Under the pieces are notes generated by a model. The model was given only the letters and a program-made list of their open reading frames with translations, searched no databases and was not told the origin of the DNA. Below, piece after piece: positions 40,742 to 52,566 of a stretch of 64,000 nt of DNA. The first letter of the stretch is position 1. Every line of letters starts with the position of its first letter. The translations under genes and the position numbers were made by a program. The DNA lies in NCBI GenBank assembly GCA_021464245.1, contig JADCRB010000118.1, forward strand, positions 2,420,056 to 2,484,055, in the 5' to 3' direction. The stretch is from Carallia brachiata (taxonomy: Eukaryota > Streptophyta > Magnoliopsida > Malpighiales > Rhizophoraceae).

Positions 40742-41010
40742 AGCTCTAAAAGCTCAGTAAATAATGGGCCAGTCTGCCCGTACAGTCACATGTCTGAGTC
40801 CTGGCCGAGCACTAAAGTAACTAAAGTAGCTCCAAAAGTTCAATGAATAATGGGCCAGCCAGCCTGTACATTCATATGTCTGAGCCCTGGCCGAGTAGTA
40901 TAACTAAAGTAGCTCCAAAAGCTCAATGAATAATAGGCCAAAAAAATAATGGGCCAGCCTGCCTGTATATTCACCTGCCTGAGCCCTCGCCGAGCACTAA
41001 AGTAACTAAA
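40742..41010. repeat. Three tandem copies of an 83-100 bp unit
   Basis: Units start at 40742, 40828 and 40911. Each reads agctc(t/c)aaaag(c/t)tca, then aataatgggccag, cctgta or ccgta, tca, tg(t/c)ctgag(t/c)cct, gccgag and taactaaag. The third unit has an internal extra copy of the aataggcca/aatgggccag phrase. Richer in GC than the flanks. Confidence 0.85.
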
Positions 41011-41026
41011 GATCTGACCAACGAAT

Positions 41027-41221
41027 CCAAGGAGTGTGTTTGAGTCGAAAGGATTTATCTATCCTTAATCAAAAGTTAGGAGTTTAATTTCTGACTTTGG
41101 GTATAGACCAGTCTTAAAACCTTGAGTTAGTTGTTCCACTCTTCGAGGTGCCTGCAAATCAGCGATAGGATTAGTTATCGTAATCGACGGTGGATATTTC
41201 GATCAAAGACAAAAAAAAAAA
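41027..41221 (+). mobile_element. SINE-like insertion with poly(A) tail and target duplication
   Basis: About 195 bp ending in a pure A run. It is flanked by atctgaccaacgaat (41012-41026) and atctgaccaacggat (41222-41236), a 15-bp direct repeat with one mismatch. The body contains a weak pol III box-B-like gagtttaatttctgac. The short length, A tail and target duplication fit a SINE; the family is not identified. Confidence 0.75.
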
Positions 41222-41267
41222 ATCTGACCAACGGATTTTTTAATGAATTAAAAAGAAAGTAATTAAA

Positions 41268-41458
41268 CTGATAAGTGTTGGAGTTGATAATAAGAGTCTG
41301 TCACTGTTTAATTAGTGGTTTTGAGTTTAAATCTGAAAATATAGGCGCGTTAAATATTTACTGAGAGATTTTAGTTACTTTTTAAGATTCTGTCCGGATC
41401 AGTCCAAATAAGTCAATCTATTAAATTAAATACTGGACAGTCTTAAATTAAAAAAAAA
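41268..41458 (+). mobile_element. Second SINE-like insertion
   Basis: About 190 bp ending in an A run, flanked by aaagtaattaaa (41256-41267 and 41459-41470). The box-B-like part is ggttttgagtttaaatct. The 3' half (gagagatt..agattctgtc..ggacagtctta) matches the element at 62623. It inserted only about 30 bp from the first SINE. Confidence 0.65.
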
Positions 41459-41470
41459 AAAGTAATTAAA

Positions 41471-42478
41471 GGCCACTATCTTTGCGGCACATCTCAATCC
41501 ATTTATTTTTGTGTTCTGTTTTTTTTGCCTTTTTGTTTTTCGAGAAGGTCATAGAGCATAAATATACAGGAGAGCGATAATTTATGTTTGTTTTCTCTCA
41601 CTGCGCAAGTTGTGCGGCGTACAATGTGGCGTTGAAACCTTAAATAGGCAATAGAAGTCCAATTCTATCAGCCTTTGGTCCTTTCAGATAGTGTTCAAGT
41701 TGTTGGTCAATTTTAACTATCAAGGCGAGTTTGATAACCCATCTTGGGCACTGACCCGACCCATAATTCAACCCGAGGAAAAAATAGCAGTAAATTATCG
41801 TTTTAAAATGGCATTGGTAACAAAACAAAGAGGGAAAAAAAAAAAAAAGGATTGAGAGAGATACCATTTCTTTTGAGTTCAGGGGAAAGGCCATATATGT
41901 TTTTTTTTTTTTTTTGTTTGGAGTTGTGGTCATGTAACATATTTAATTAAGCTGATCAAAAAAAATTGACGCTCTTTAATGGCCAAAAACATAGTGTTCT
42001 TTTAAAAAATCAAGTTGTAAGATCAACACATTATTTTCAAATATGAATCCAATGTAGTGTAATACTGATATATTTTTATATGCATGATTATATCTATTTC
42101 CAGTATTGACATATCAAGCTATTCTTCACATATCAAAAAAAAAAAAAAAAGCTATTCTTCGTATATCACTCCCACTACAAGTAGGTACCTTAAGCTTCAA
42201 GAGAACCCAACAACTTTTTTCGTTCGGTTAATTGATCCCCACCGGGACCAAGTAACCTATTGGGTTTTTTTTTTTTTTTGGGGTTAAAAATGACAATTCA
42301 AATGCAGGAAAATCAGAGTACATTTTCGAGTTCATAGATTGAAACAGTCAAAGCCACAAATTATATCATAAAATAGCCAATTCCCATCTGAATCCCACAT
42401 TTAAGATTGTTTCCCAATTCATTTAATGAGACAATCTCATTACAGCACCATTACACAGAAAACAAAGAGTACCAGAAA
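41471..42478. other. Intergenic DNA and probable 3' UTR of the P450 gene
   Basis: AT-rich with several A and T runs. The last 150-200 bp before 42479 are the likely 3' UTR of the P450 gene on the minus strand. No other gene recognised. Confidence 0.5.
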
Positions 42479-45400
42479 TCAAAACGATCTTGGCTTTGCG
42501 ACAACGGTGGAATGCTTCAATATGTGCAAACTGAACTGCCCACCCTTCTCTGTAGTATCAATCTTTGACTGTCCTGGAGGGGGCAAGAGCTCAAAGTTCT
42601 GTACCAGGCGCCCAATAGTGATGCCAAGGATTGGCAGAGCAAGAATAATTCCAGGGCAGCTCCTTCTGCCAACCCCAAATGGAAGGTACCTGAAGTCATT
42701 GCCATTGGCCTCAACATTGGACTCCTCTTCCAGGAACCTCTCAGGCCGGAACTCTTCCGGGCTTTTCCAGTGAGCAGGATTGTTGGCCAGCCACCAAGCG
42801 TTCACCAAGATCTTGCTCTCTGCAGGAATGTCGTAGCCGCCGAGCTTGGCATCGTGCAGGTTCATGTGTGGCACGAGCAGAGGAATTGCCATTCTCAGAC
42901 GGAGGGTCTCCTTGATCACAGCCTGAAGGTAAGGAAGCTTGTGGGTGTCTGGCTCGGTGATCGGGTGGCCTGGTCCAAGCACGGTGTCAAGCTCATTCCG
43001 AAGCTTCTTCTGGATTTCAGGATGGTTTACAAGCTCTGCAATCCCCCACTCGATTGACCATAGTGTTGTCTCAATTGCTGTTCAATCAAATAAATTTCCC
43101 AGATTAGTATTAGAGAAATTTATTATAAAGATAAATAGGAAACGAACATGACTTAGATATGGATCCATTCTATCTATTCACAATTATTGATATTATGTAT
43201 GAAAAGGCGTTGAATAATGTAAATAACGCTTATAAATTATAATTATATATTTGTGAACTTGAGTCCACGATCAGGTCAATTTCTAGTTTCTCCATCTATT
43301 AATACTAGAACCAAATTTAGTATACCTGTATGCTAAACAGACAGGCAAAGCCTAATTTAGTCACTGATGATATTAGCAAGTTACTGTTTTTATAAATGCG
43401 AGGATTAGGTAATGTGGGCATGTCCTAACTCTCATCGTGCAGGTTCATATATAATAATCAATTCTTAGTTGGTTCACCTACTGCCAAAGAGAAACCTGAT
43501 TTGTTGGAAACTGGAAAGATATCTTTGTGCAAACAAACCCAACTTCCCCCACTTTGTCTCCACAGTAGGTTGGTGGGGTTAATTTTTCTAGTTTAGACAT
43601 CAAACTTACACATACAAGCATCACTGGATTGACAAAAATTGGCAAGATAATTATTCAGCCATGTAAGGTCGAAATAAAAAATTAATTGAACAACAGTGTT
43701 TGAGTCACAAGTCGGCCCGCCAATCCTATCTCTTCTTGATCAAAAGAACAGATTAGGATTGTCGTTAAACAAATTTTAGTTCCTAAAGCTAACAAATTAT
43801 ATATTAAGGGGAAAAAAAAACAATCAAAAGTATGATAGCAGTATTTGGGGGCCGGCCAAATCACGCTGCCAGGCAACTAAGTTTAGGTGAGGTTAGACAA
43901 TGGAAAATGACATACAAAAACATGCCGGCAACATCATGTTTTCTGTGAACGAAAATTCAAGGTGATTTGAAAAACCTACTCAGAGGAGATAATTTAGTAG
44001 CGAATAACTTAAACCTCTATCTTTAAGGTCTTGAATTTTTATATGAATAAGGAGTATTATCCTTATTCTGCAACTGATGGTCCAATCATCTTTTAAACGA
44101 AGAAAAAAAAAAAAAATCATGCATGTATAATAATTCCCATGAGAGCATTTTATTTTATTTTATTCTCGTTTTCTCTAGACAGGGCACAGCAAGGCCAGTA
44201 AGTTGAAGCCTGATGTGCGTAGTTGTTTCATTCAAAGAATAAACTACAATGCGATAAACAATAGAAAGAATAAACTACAATGCCAAGTAATTATGTCGTG
44301 GTTTATGCACAACATCTTATTGTCCACCAACTTGGACATTCTGAAAGTGCCATCTACGTAATCATGTATGGGTTGAATGGTCAATATGACGACTGAAACA
44401 AGAAGCATGACTCACTAACAGCTAACAAAACATTTCAGACTTTAAAAAATAATAAACATAACTATAAAATTTCTAATAATTGGTCAGATTGAAATAAAAA
44501 TTGCAGTACCTACCATTTATTCTCCTCTTCTAAAAAATAACTCACAGTTAACTATTGATGGCTCTTGTCGGTGGTTACCCATCAATTATCCCCCATTCTC
44601 AACATAAATAGGCCGATAAGGTCCAGCCCCTATTCTATTGAAGCAATTAATAGACCGCCTTTCGTTTGAAAAAATTGAGGCCTAAAGGCTATAATTTTAG
44701 CTAACTTGAGAATTTTACACTGGTTCACAATCCAGTGATCCACTAGATTTTACATCTGCACACCTTTTTTTTTTCTTTTATTGGAGAGAAATTTAATTAT
44801 AAGTGACAATTAAAATTAACGTTAAATCTTACTCTAAATTTAATAACTTGGTGGTCACCAAGTTATATATAAAGTTCTTTTATATATACTTTTTCGTATA
44901 ACTAAAACTTTTATGAATCTTTGAAAACAAAACAAATAAAAAACAACATAAGGCAATTAAACAAAGTAAAGGAAACAAAAAAGGTACAAACCAGCAACAT
45001 TGATGTTCTCAACAATGTAAAGGACGTTGTCCTCGTTGATCTCTCCCTTTGCTGAGCGTCCAGAATATGATCTATTGCGCATTTCAAGCCTTCGTTGCTC
45101 ATGCTCTTGGTGCTTGCAAGTTTCCTACCGAACCAAATAACCGAATTTCTATTAATATCTATATTTGCTCCATGCTTTATAATTATATATATGTCATTAA
45201 CATATAATTCACTAGATAACACTAAAGTACACACGACATCTAATAATTTATTTATTTATTATTTTTTAAAATTTAATCATAAACAATTATATCATTTGAT
45301 TTACGTAAAAAATTCTGTCGTAATATTTCTCTTTCTAATAAGCTATTAATCTTATACGTGGACATTGAAAATTCTATTGCCTTCACGGAAAGGTGATCAC

Positions 45401-46675
45401 ATGTGCAGATTGCCAAGGTCTTTGGAAAAGTAAAAATTAAAGACTTTGTTACAAAATACTCGCAGACAAAACCAAGAATGACAATCGTCCACAAAGGAAA
45501 CATCGTCAAAGAGACAAACAAACATTTTGGATAGAAAATTTTACAAATGGGATTGGCATAGATATTATCCTCACCCCCACCCACCATTTTACCATTAAGT
45601 GCACATGCTATATGAGCCTCTCACGTTTTACATCGCCTTATCGGTCACCTAATGGTCTGGTCAATCTATGGACATGATATGATATGGACACGATTAATTT
45701 AACATTTTTTAAATATTAATGACAATTAATCACATATTATGATTAATTATCAAGTATGATAGTCCAATGTATAAATCTATTATCAAATAGGTAAATTAAT
45801 ATATTTATAAGAAGAAATTTCAATGAACAATCAAAAGAAACAATGGAAATTAAATAACAAAATTAAAATTAGGGGAAATAATTAACTTACTTCCTCTCCT
45901 CAACAAAATAGTCCTTGAAAAGCTGCAATCTCCTTTCTTTGACCTCTTTGCAGATCTTCAAGTAACCTCTTAAGAGAGGTCTCAAAATGGGAATGAAATC
46001 TCCATAGTTATACTCAAAGCTCTGAGCCAATCTGCTCCTCTCTCCATTCAAGGCCTTAAGCTTCACAAACAGAGGATCCTCCTCACTCTCAAACCTACTG
46101 TCAAACATGATCCTGTACATGTTGTTGTACATCATAAGCTGCAACCTCCTCCTCAGAACGATCCCCTTGGTGGCAGCTTCCGGGATTTTTCTGACGTCCT
46201 CCACCACGGCGGCCGCCTCCGCCTCCCACCCGTACCGGTACTGCTGGACCACCTTGTTGGTGAAGAAGGGTACAGTCATGATCCTCCTCATCTTCCTCCA
46301 GTGCTCCCCGTAGACGGTGAACACCATGTCCTGGCCTTTCCCGGTGAAAATGTCGAACACCACGTTCCGGGTGCGGGACCCGAACTCCACTCCTTGGGTG
46401 TGCAGCACCTCCTTGGCCAGCTCCGGGGAGGATACCACCACCAGGTTCCTCTGCCCCATGCGGAGGAGGAGGATGTCGCCGAATTTCTTGGCCAGGTCGG
46501 TGAGGTTACGGTGGTTCAAGTCGTCGCCGACTTGGAGCCAGTTGCCGAACACCGGTACCGGCAGAGGACCTGGTGGGAGCTTGAAGCGCTTGCCACGCAA
46601 CTTGGAGACGATGATAGCCACGATGGTGGCAACGAAGAGGCCCAAAAGGGTCTTCTCCAACAATGGAAGATCCAT
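42479..46675 (-). CDS. C4H: Cinnamate 4-hydroxylase, CYP73A class I, with frameshift in exon 2
   Basis: Exons: 45891-46675 (785 nt), 44992-45124 (133 nt), 42479-43077 (599 nt). Sequence order: N-terminal membrane anchor ([14 protein letters not shown]), Pro hinge [14 protein letters not shown]-helix AAIETT, ExxR (KETLRL), FRPERF, and heme-binding [10 protein letters not shown], ending at KPRSF. The enzyme hydroxylates trans-cinnamate to p-coumarate at the ER, the second step of the phenylpropanoid pathway. As I recall the family, exon 2 is normally 134 nt; here one A is missing after the codon for Gln286 (CAGCAAAGGGAG, 45038-45049). Read literally, the frame ends at a stop at 43027-43029 in exon 3 (about 322 aa) and loses the heme site. 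Exons 1 and 3, all splice sites and all motifs are otherwise intact. This is either a very young pseudogene or a base-calling error in an A run. Confidence 0.92.
43078..44991 (-). other. Intron 2 of the P450 gene (1.9 kb)
   Basis: Bounded by gtttgt (44986-44991, minus) and tgaacag before 43077. AT-rich. About 43200-43300 resembles the repeats at 7990-8530. No coding sequence. Confidence 0.85.
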
Positions 46676-46788
46676 TTTTGCTTAATTGCCCCTTTTTTTT
46701 TTCTCTCTTTTTCCTTTGAGCAGTTAACTCAATTAAGAGAAAGAAAGGGAGTAGAGAAGAGAAGAGGAGAAGAGTGGCTATAACATAA

Positions 46789-46795
46789 GTTAGGT
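46789..46795 (-). promoter_or_regulatory. AC element (ACCTAAC) upstream of C4H
   Basis: Exact AC-III-type MYB site ACCTAAC on the minus strand, 114 bp before the start codon. A near match (CACCTAAA) lies at about 46880. AC elements bound by R2R3-MYB factors are standard in phenylpropanoid promoters. This copy lies downstream of the TATA box, so it may be in the leader. Confidence 0.45.
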
Positions 46796-46826
46796 GGGGA
46801 TGATTGATTTTGGTGGGTGGTGAGCC

Positions 46827-46833
46827 TTTTATA
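46827..46833 (-). promoter_or_regulatory. TATA box of C4H
   Basis: TATAAAA on the minus strand, about 150 bp before the start codon at 46675, in a sequence otherwise poor in AT. Confidence 0.65.
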
Positions 46834-46899
46834 ACGTGAGAAGTACCATGGTGGAGGGTTGGGTTTTAAATCGGCACAAGTTTAGGTGAGGCATGTGGG

Positions 46900-49800
46900 A
46901 GCTTGTGAAATTAGGCACTAAATACACAAGACATTATAGTGATTAATAGTGTATATTTTTAATTATAAAATTTAAGATTTAAATTTTAATTTTTTTCTCT
47001 CATATGTCTTTATTATCGTCTCTTTTACTGACAAAAAAAAAGATAATGTAATATAAATTATTTTGACTTTATATGATTGGATGAAATTAATTTATTTTAT
47101 ACTATTTTATCGTACCTTAAATACACAACTATAAAATCATGTTAAGACACTTATTTGCTGGATTTTGCCAAGTTTGTGTTATTGTTCTACTAATAATATG
47201 GATGGCTAGTCCAATAAAGAGGAGATTATGTAATTCGACTTGTTTTTTTTATTTGAATCTAGTTAATTCAATGATAAATGTATGTAAAAATAAAAAAAAA
47301 TTTAAGTCAATTATACTTGAAATTAAAAATAATGAAATAAATTTGTATAATTTAAAATTATTTGTGTTATACTTAAAAAAAAAATATAACAATCATAAGA
47401 AAAAAAATATGGATGTTTTGCATCGAACAACGGATGTGATATTACTTGATTGTTGCTTTTTTTCTTCAATCTCATTAGACAATTAATTAATTTATTTTCC
47501 AAAGGCATAAGATAGGAGTCTTCATATTTCCCTGAGTAGTTGTCAACGGAGTTAGAATTGAAGGTTGAAATGTGAAGTGGCTGGCCGGTGGTGTTGGCAG
47601 TGGTGGTGGTGGTGGTGGTGGTAGGAGAAGGGCGGCGGTTAAGGGGGTAGGTAAGGGAAGTTGGTGGCTGACGCAATCAGCAATCAGTCTCTATCCGCCT
47701 TGTCCAAATCGTTGCATCCAACTGTTTTCGACGACAGTGCCAAATCGTCATCAATGACATATTCAGTGACGCATACAATTAATTTTTAAAATTTTAATTT
47801 TTTTTAAATTTAATATATTTTTTATAGTTTAATAGTTAGATTCTTATTTATCAACCGTATACCAAAAATTACATGCTCAAAAAAATATTTCCGTACATGT
47901 AAACATAAGCCACCTAATCCTTCTGACTGTGTGTATATTTCTTAGCCCATGAACATGGAAGAAGTAATAGGAAAATTAAAATGAAAACAATAAATGGACA
48001 AAAAAAAAAAAAAGAAAACAATAAAGAGAATATAGAATGGTTATTATGATCGAGCGGATCCAGAAGTAAAATTAATATTACACGCAGATTTTGACCATAT
48101 TTATATAATAAAATCATTGTATTAGATATAGATAATAGTTAGTAAACGTGAGACAAATATTTTGACATGTATAAAACTAAAACATACATGTATAATACCA
48201 ATTCTTAGTTAAAAAAAAATAATGAATTCGGTTTTTTTATTTTTGGGCAGATTGAGAAAAGAAATAAAAGAAATGAGATTCAAACTTTAACTTCTTTCTT
48301 ATCTTTTGGTTAGGTGACTTTTCAAATAACTTTAATTCATTATAAATAATTTTTTTAGTAATAAAGAATGTGCATCATTTCTATACCGAAATTATGAGTC
48401 ATTCATTGATATTCTCATTTAATTTTTTTGGTAGAAAAAATTCATCTTCTAAACAGCGTTGGACTCGAGCTCTATTCTATCACATCTCACCTAACGATTA
48501 TCAAACTTTAAACCCATAGCTAATTGTTACTAAATCCTTTAAACTTTAAACCCAGCAATAAGATGAAAACACCCAACATTTAGCCAAACAATTATCAGCA
48601 TAAAAATTCAAACTCTCCTCAATTACATAAAGCATGCGACTGAATTACCATTTAATCTATCGCCTCAAGATATCGATTAATTGTAATTAATGAATTCTAT
48701 TACGTCAGCACTGCGTATAACTTTCTGCATCACCTCATCAGGGCAAGGGCAAGTGTAAAAAAGACGGGACATAATTTGTTGTGGTTAATAATAGGTCTGC
48801 GCGCTACAATGCTCCCACTTTTTAAAAATAAGCAATATATAGTATTTTTTATAAATAAAATGTACTTAATTATGAAGAAAATTTTGTGAAATACTTTTCT
48901 TTATTTATTTATTTATTTTTTTGACAATTGCTTTACCGTTTTCAGCGCTTTTTCCCCCAAAATTTCCAGTTTTAGTCTAGACCATTACAAACGTGAAAGA
49001 GTCTCCAGAGCCATTTTGAAGATGAAAAAAATATTTATATTCACACAAAAAGTTATTAAATGGTATTTAAACTAAAATAATTAATATATTTTACATAATT
49101 ATAATAATAAAATATATAATAAAAAATATTATTATTTTTTTAATTTATATTTTTTATTACAGTTATATAAAATATACTGATTATTAAATTTTAATATTGT
49201 CCTGTGTAGCAGGACTCTTTTAAAAATCACACAAGGCCGCATGCCATGTACCCACCCACCAACCTAACAACAAAAACGTCCCCATTGTTTTCACTTAAAC
49301 ACACTTTCACACGTTTACACCAGTCTGCTCTCCTGACTCCTCTTGAATGACAACGTCCACACCCTGCTGTGCCATGATTGTCCTCATTAGGTCAATCCAA
49401 TTGGTCATGCATAAATAGAGGTGACGAGACAAGTGCAATTCGATCGAGTCCAATTATTTCAGATTCTGGATGATTCACATTTCCAGATAGACGAATTACA
49501 AAATCATTTAATTTTAAATTTATCAAATTTCAAATCATCCAAATTTCGAGTTCTAAGTTCATCACGTTTTGGATCTCATTTTTGCGAAGATTTAGGGTAT
49601 TTTGAATTCTAGGTCATTGGTTTTTGGATACATCGACTCTTAAAATCTATTAAGTTCGGATTGTTAGGTTTTCAAGCTAATTAGATTTCAGATTAATCAG
49701 ACATTTAACCGATTCATTTTTTATGTTCAAATTTTGGGTTATATTGATTTTGGGTAATTCGAATTACCAAACATTTGACCTTTTCAGTCGATGTTAGTTA

Positions 49801-50811
49801 GATGGAATCGAGTTTTAAACAAATTAATTAATCCCACCTTTCCGGTTTATATAACATAAATCAACGGCCATACAAATATCCCAATTATAGAAACAAAAAA
49901 TGTTTATGGGTAGACGTAGGTGGTAAACTGCAATCAGACGCGATTGATTTGTGCAATAAAAATCACATTTTGTGTAATTATAATTATAAAAAGTGATAAA
50001 AAAATATTATTAATTTTTTTGTTCCACATTTTTTAATTATAATTATACAAAAAAGAGGTCACAATTGCACAAACTACGTACCTGTAGATAAAATTTACCC
50101 AAAAGACGTCTGTCCATGGAACAATCCTGTCATAGAAAATTATTGATTCTTATCACCACAATGTTTCTTATTACTAATTTGACCTTTAATATATAGGGGG
50201 GAACGTGGTTCTTGCCGATTGTGATGGTTTGAATAATGTATGGCCTCTTGCTTCATAAATCAACAGGATTTTAGTTCCGCTGTTAATTAATCAAAGTTGC
50301 GATCGCGAATTTTTTTTCAATTTCCTAATTTCAAATGGCTTCTTGATTGTTAGACTTGTAAAAGTATACATGGCACAATCGCTTAAAAAGTATGCACGGC
50401 ACAATAAACGCTTTGCAGTGAGTTGAAAAGAAACATTTCCTGATCGCGAAAGAAGGGAAAAAGGGAATAAATCATGATATATAATAACTTTAAAAAAAGT
50501 CTAAAGAAATGATTTAGACAAGGTCTGAAATGATTATGTCCATTTGCTTTTCTCGTTGAAAATTTATATCCATTTGCTCAAAAATAATTGGAATTAAGAC
50601 CAGTTGGCCACTGTTCTTGTGCACAGTTAAATGTTGTAGATAGCGGGTGACAGCATAGAACATGCATGTGACACGCAGTTGATTAATTAATTTCATTATT
50701 TTCAAATTTTTACAAATTTATAGATTCAAAATTAGAGTATTGTACACTTTTTATGATATTTTTTTTATCCAGTTCCCCTTTCACTAAAAACAAATAAGTT
50801 AATTACTAATT

Positions 50812-50847
<36 letters not shown>
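46900..50847. other. Intergenic DNA upstream of C4H
   Basis: AT-rich. It includes a (GGT)n microsatellite (47596-47622) in a G-rich patch and a region of repeated attcgga/gattcagatt phrases at 49440-49790 that looks like degenerate simple sequence. A pure (TA)n run lies at 50815-50846. No gene recognised. Confidence 0.5.
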
Positions 50848-50849
<2 letters not shown>

Positions 50850-51341
50850 ATAAGTATTTTTTTAATCCTAAATTTTTAAGTTTTTTTACGTTTGAGTTCT
50901 AAATTTTTTTGATATTTTATTTGAATTTTAAATCTTTTGATTTTTTAGTACAGTCCTTTAAGTTACAAAAAGTAATCGATCCATTAATAAATAAGTTTAA
51001 CTTAATAAAAATTATTTTAAAAAGGTTAAATGCATGAATTAAATATTTTTTTTATTAACAAAATATGCATATTAAATATTTTTTTCCTCAAAAAATATAC
51101 GAATTAAATAAGTAACATGCATATTTTTTATAGAAAAGACATTCAATTCATCTATTTAATCTTTTTTTAAATAATTTTTTTGTAAAGTTAAAATTATTTT
51201 TTAATAAATTGATCACTTTTATTAAAAAAATGACTGATTTAATAAAAAATTAAAAAATTTAATATTAAAATAAAATATCAAAAATATTTAAAACTTAACA
51301 TAAAAAAAATTAAAATTTTAAAATTAAAAAAATACTTATCC
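50848..51341. mobile_element. 494-bp foldback (long inverted-repeat) element
   Basis: The left arm starts ggataagtatttttttaat and the right arm ends attaaaaaaatacttatcc, its reverse complement. Similarity between the arms continues inward for most of their length (for example tttgatattttatttgaatt against ttgatattttattttaat). The tip is near 51095. It sits directly after a (TA)n run, and no clear target duplication can be read because of that. A transcript would form one long hairpin. Confidence 0.8.
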
Positions 51342-51880
51342 GTGTAGGCTCACCTACCTCGAGGCTAACGAGGCCACTAAGGTTCATCCAAGTCGGACAA
51401 CCTCAATGGCCACATTCGACGCCGTCATTGCATACGTGCGAAGTCAAGACCGGAAACGGAATAATTTAGGGAATTTTAATTCTTAATTAACAATAATTTT
51501 TATCACCCAACAATTTTTTTAATATTTGTTTTTTTTTTTTGAACAGCTTGTATAATTTTGTAAAAGTAATTAAAATTAAAAATACAACATCATTATTATT
51601 TGATAATTTGACATACGGGTAGGCCACAAATCTTTTGACATATCACTTCGTTAGTTCCCATATCGGTATATTAACAGAGAAATTTGACAGTTAAATTAAT
51701 TTAATTTGACAAAATTAACGTACTGGTCTTTGAGACTTAGCTTTGACGAAAGGGAGGAGAACCAGCCTTGGCTTGGTCTCGGCCGCCCGTCAAGAGTCAA
51801 GAGTAAGGCCTACAACGATAACGAGTACATGTAGAAAGGCGGCCTCCGAAAAAAAAAAAAGAAGTAACACTAATTTAAAG
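51342..51880. other. GC-richer unique patch
   Basis: 51342-51480 and 51720-51840 are clearly richer in GC than the flanks (phrases such as ctacctcgaggctaacg and ctcggccgcccgtcaag). No ORF or motif was recognised. Confidence 0.4.
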
Positions 51881-51885
51881 TCTGT

Positions 51886-52566
51886 TTAGTTTATTGGTTG
51901 ATTATTATTATTGTTATTACTTACTGTTAATTGTTATTATTGATTGTTAATTATTTTTATTAATTATTAAAATAAAATTATGATATTTAGTAAAATTGAT
52001 ATTTATTATTTATTGTTTAAATTATAAAATGATTATTTTATATATTATATTTTTTTTATTGCCACCATCATTATAAAGGAAAAATCTATTCAATTTAATT
52101 GTCTATATCTTAACGGATTTTGATTGCATAATATATACTGTGATTCCCAAAAAAATAATTTGTAACGAGTTCTAATAAAAAAATAATCAATGATTTTTTA
52201 GACAAAAAAATAATAATTTCACGAAGAACTTTAAAAAATATGTTTAATAAAATTTCACATAAAAATTAATATATTGTCTTGTTTATATTAATAATTACTA
52301 GCATTATTTGTTACAAACAAAATAAAATATTTTATTTTTTAAAAAAATTTAAAATATAGATAAATTTAGTCTTACAAATAAAAATGAAAAAAAAAATATT
52401 TTAATTTAAAGGATTCATATCAGCAACTAAAAATTATAAAAAGTAAACCTAACTTACTTTTTAAAATAGCAATTGATTGGACTATTTATCAACAATCAGC
52501 AATCCCTCTAAATATTTTACTAAACACTGATACCTCTGCTTTTTTAAATTGAAAAGCAAACACACC
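51886..52566. mobile_element. Probable TIR MITE (family M2, copy 2)
   Basis: Opens with ctgtttagtttattggttg and a long ATT/GTT-rich zone like that at 5119, and closes with an inverted-type counterpart (caacaatcagcaatccc .. gcaaacacacccc). Interior AT-rich. Ends approximate, target duplication not resolved. Confidence 0.45.

Noticed and set aside
46107..46783. Long plus-strand ORFs (up to 160 codons)
   Set aside because: Antisense shadows of GC-rich C4H exon 1.
49421..49612. 63-codon ORF in attcgga-type sequence
   Set aside because: Degenerate simple sequence gives an accidental open frame; no motif.
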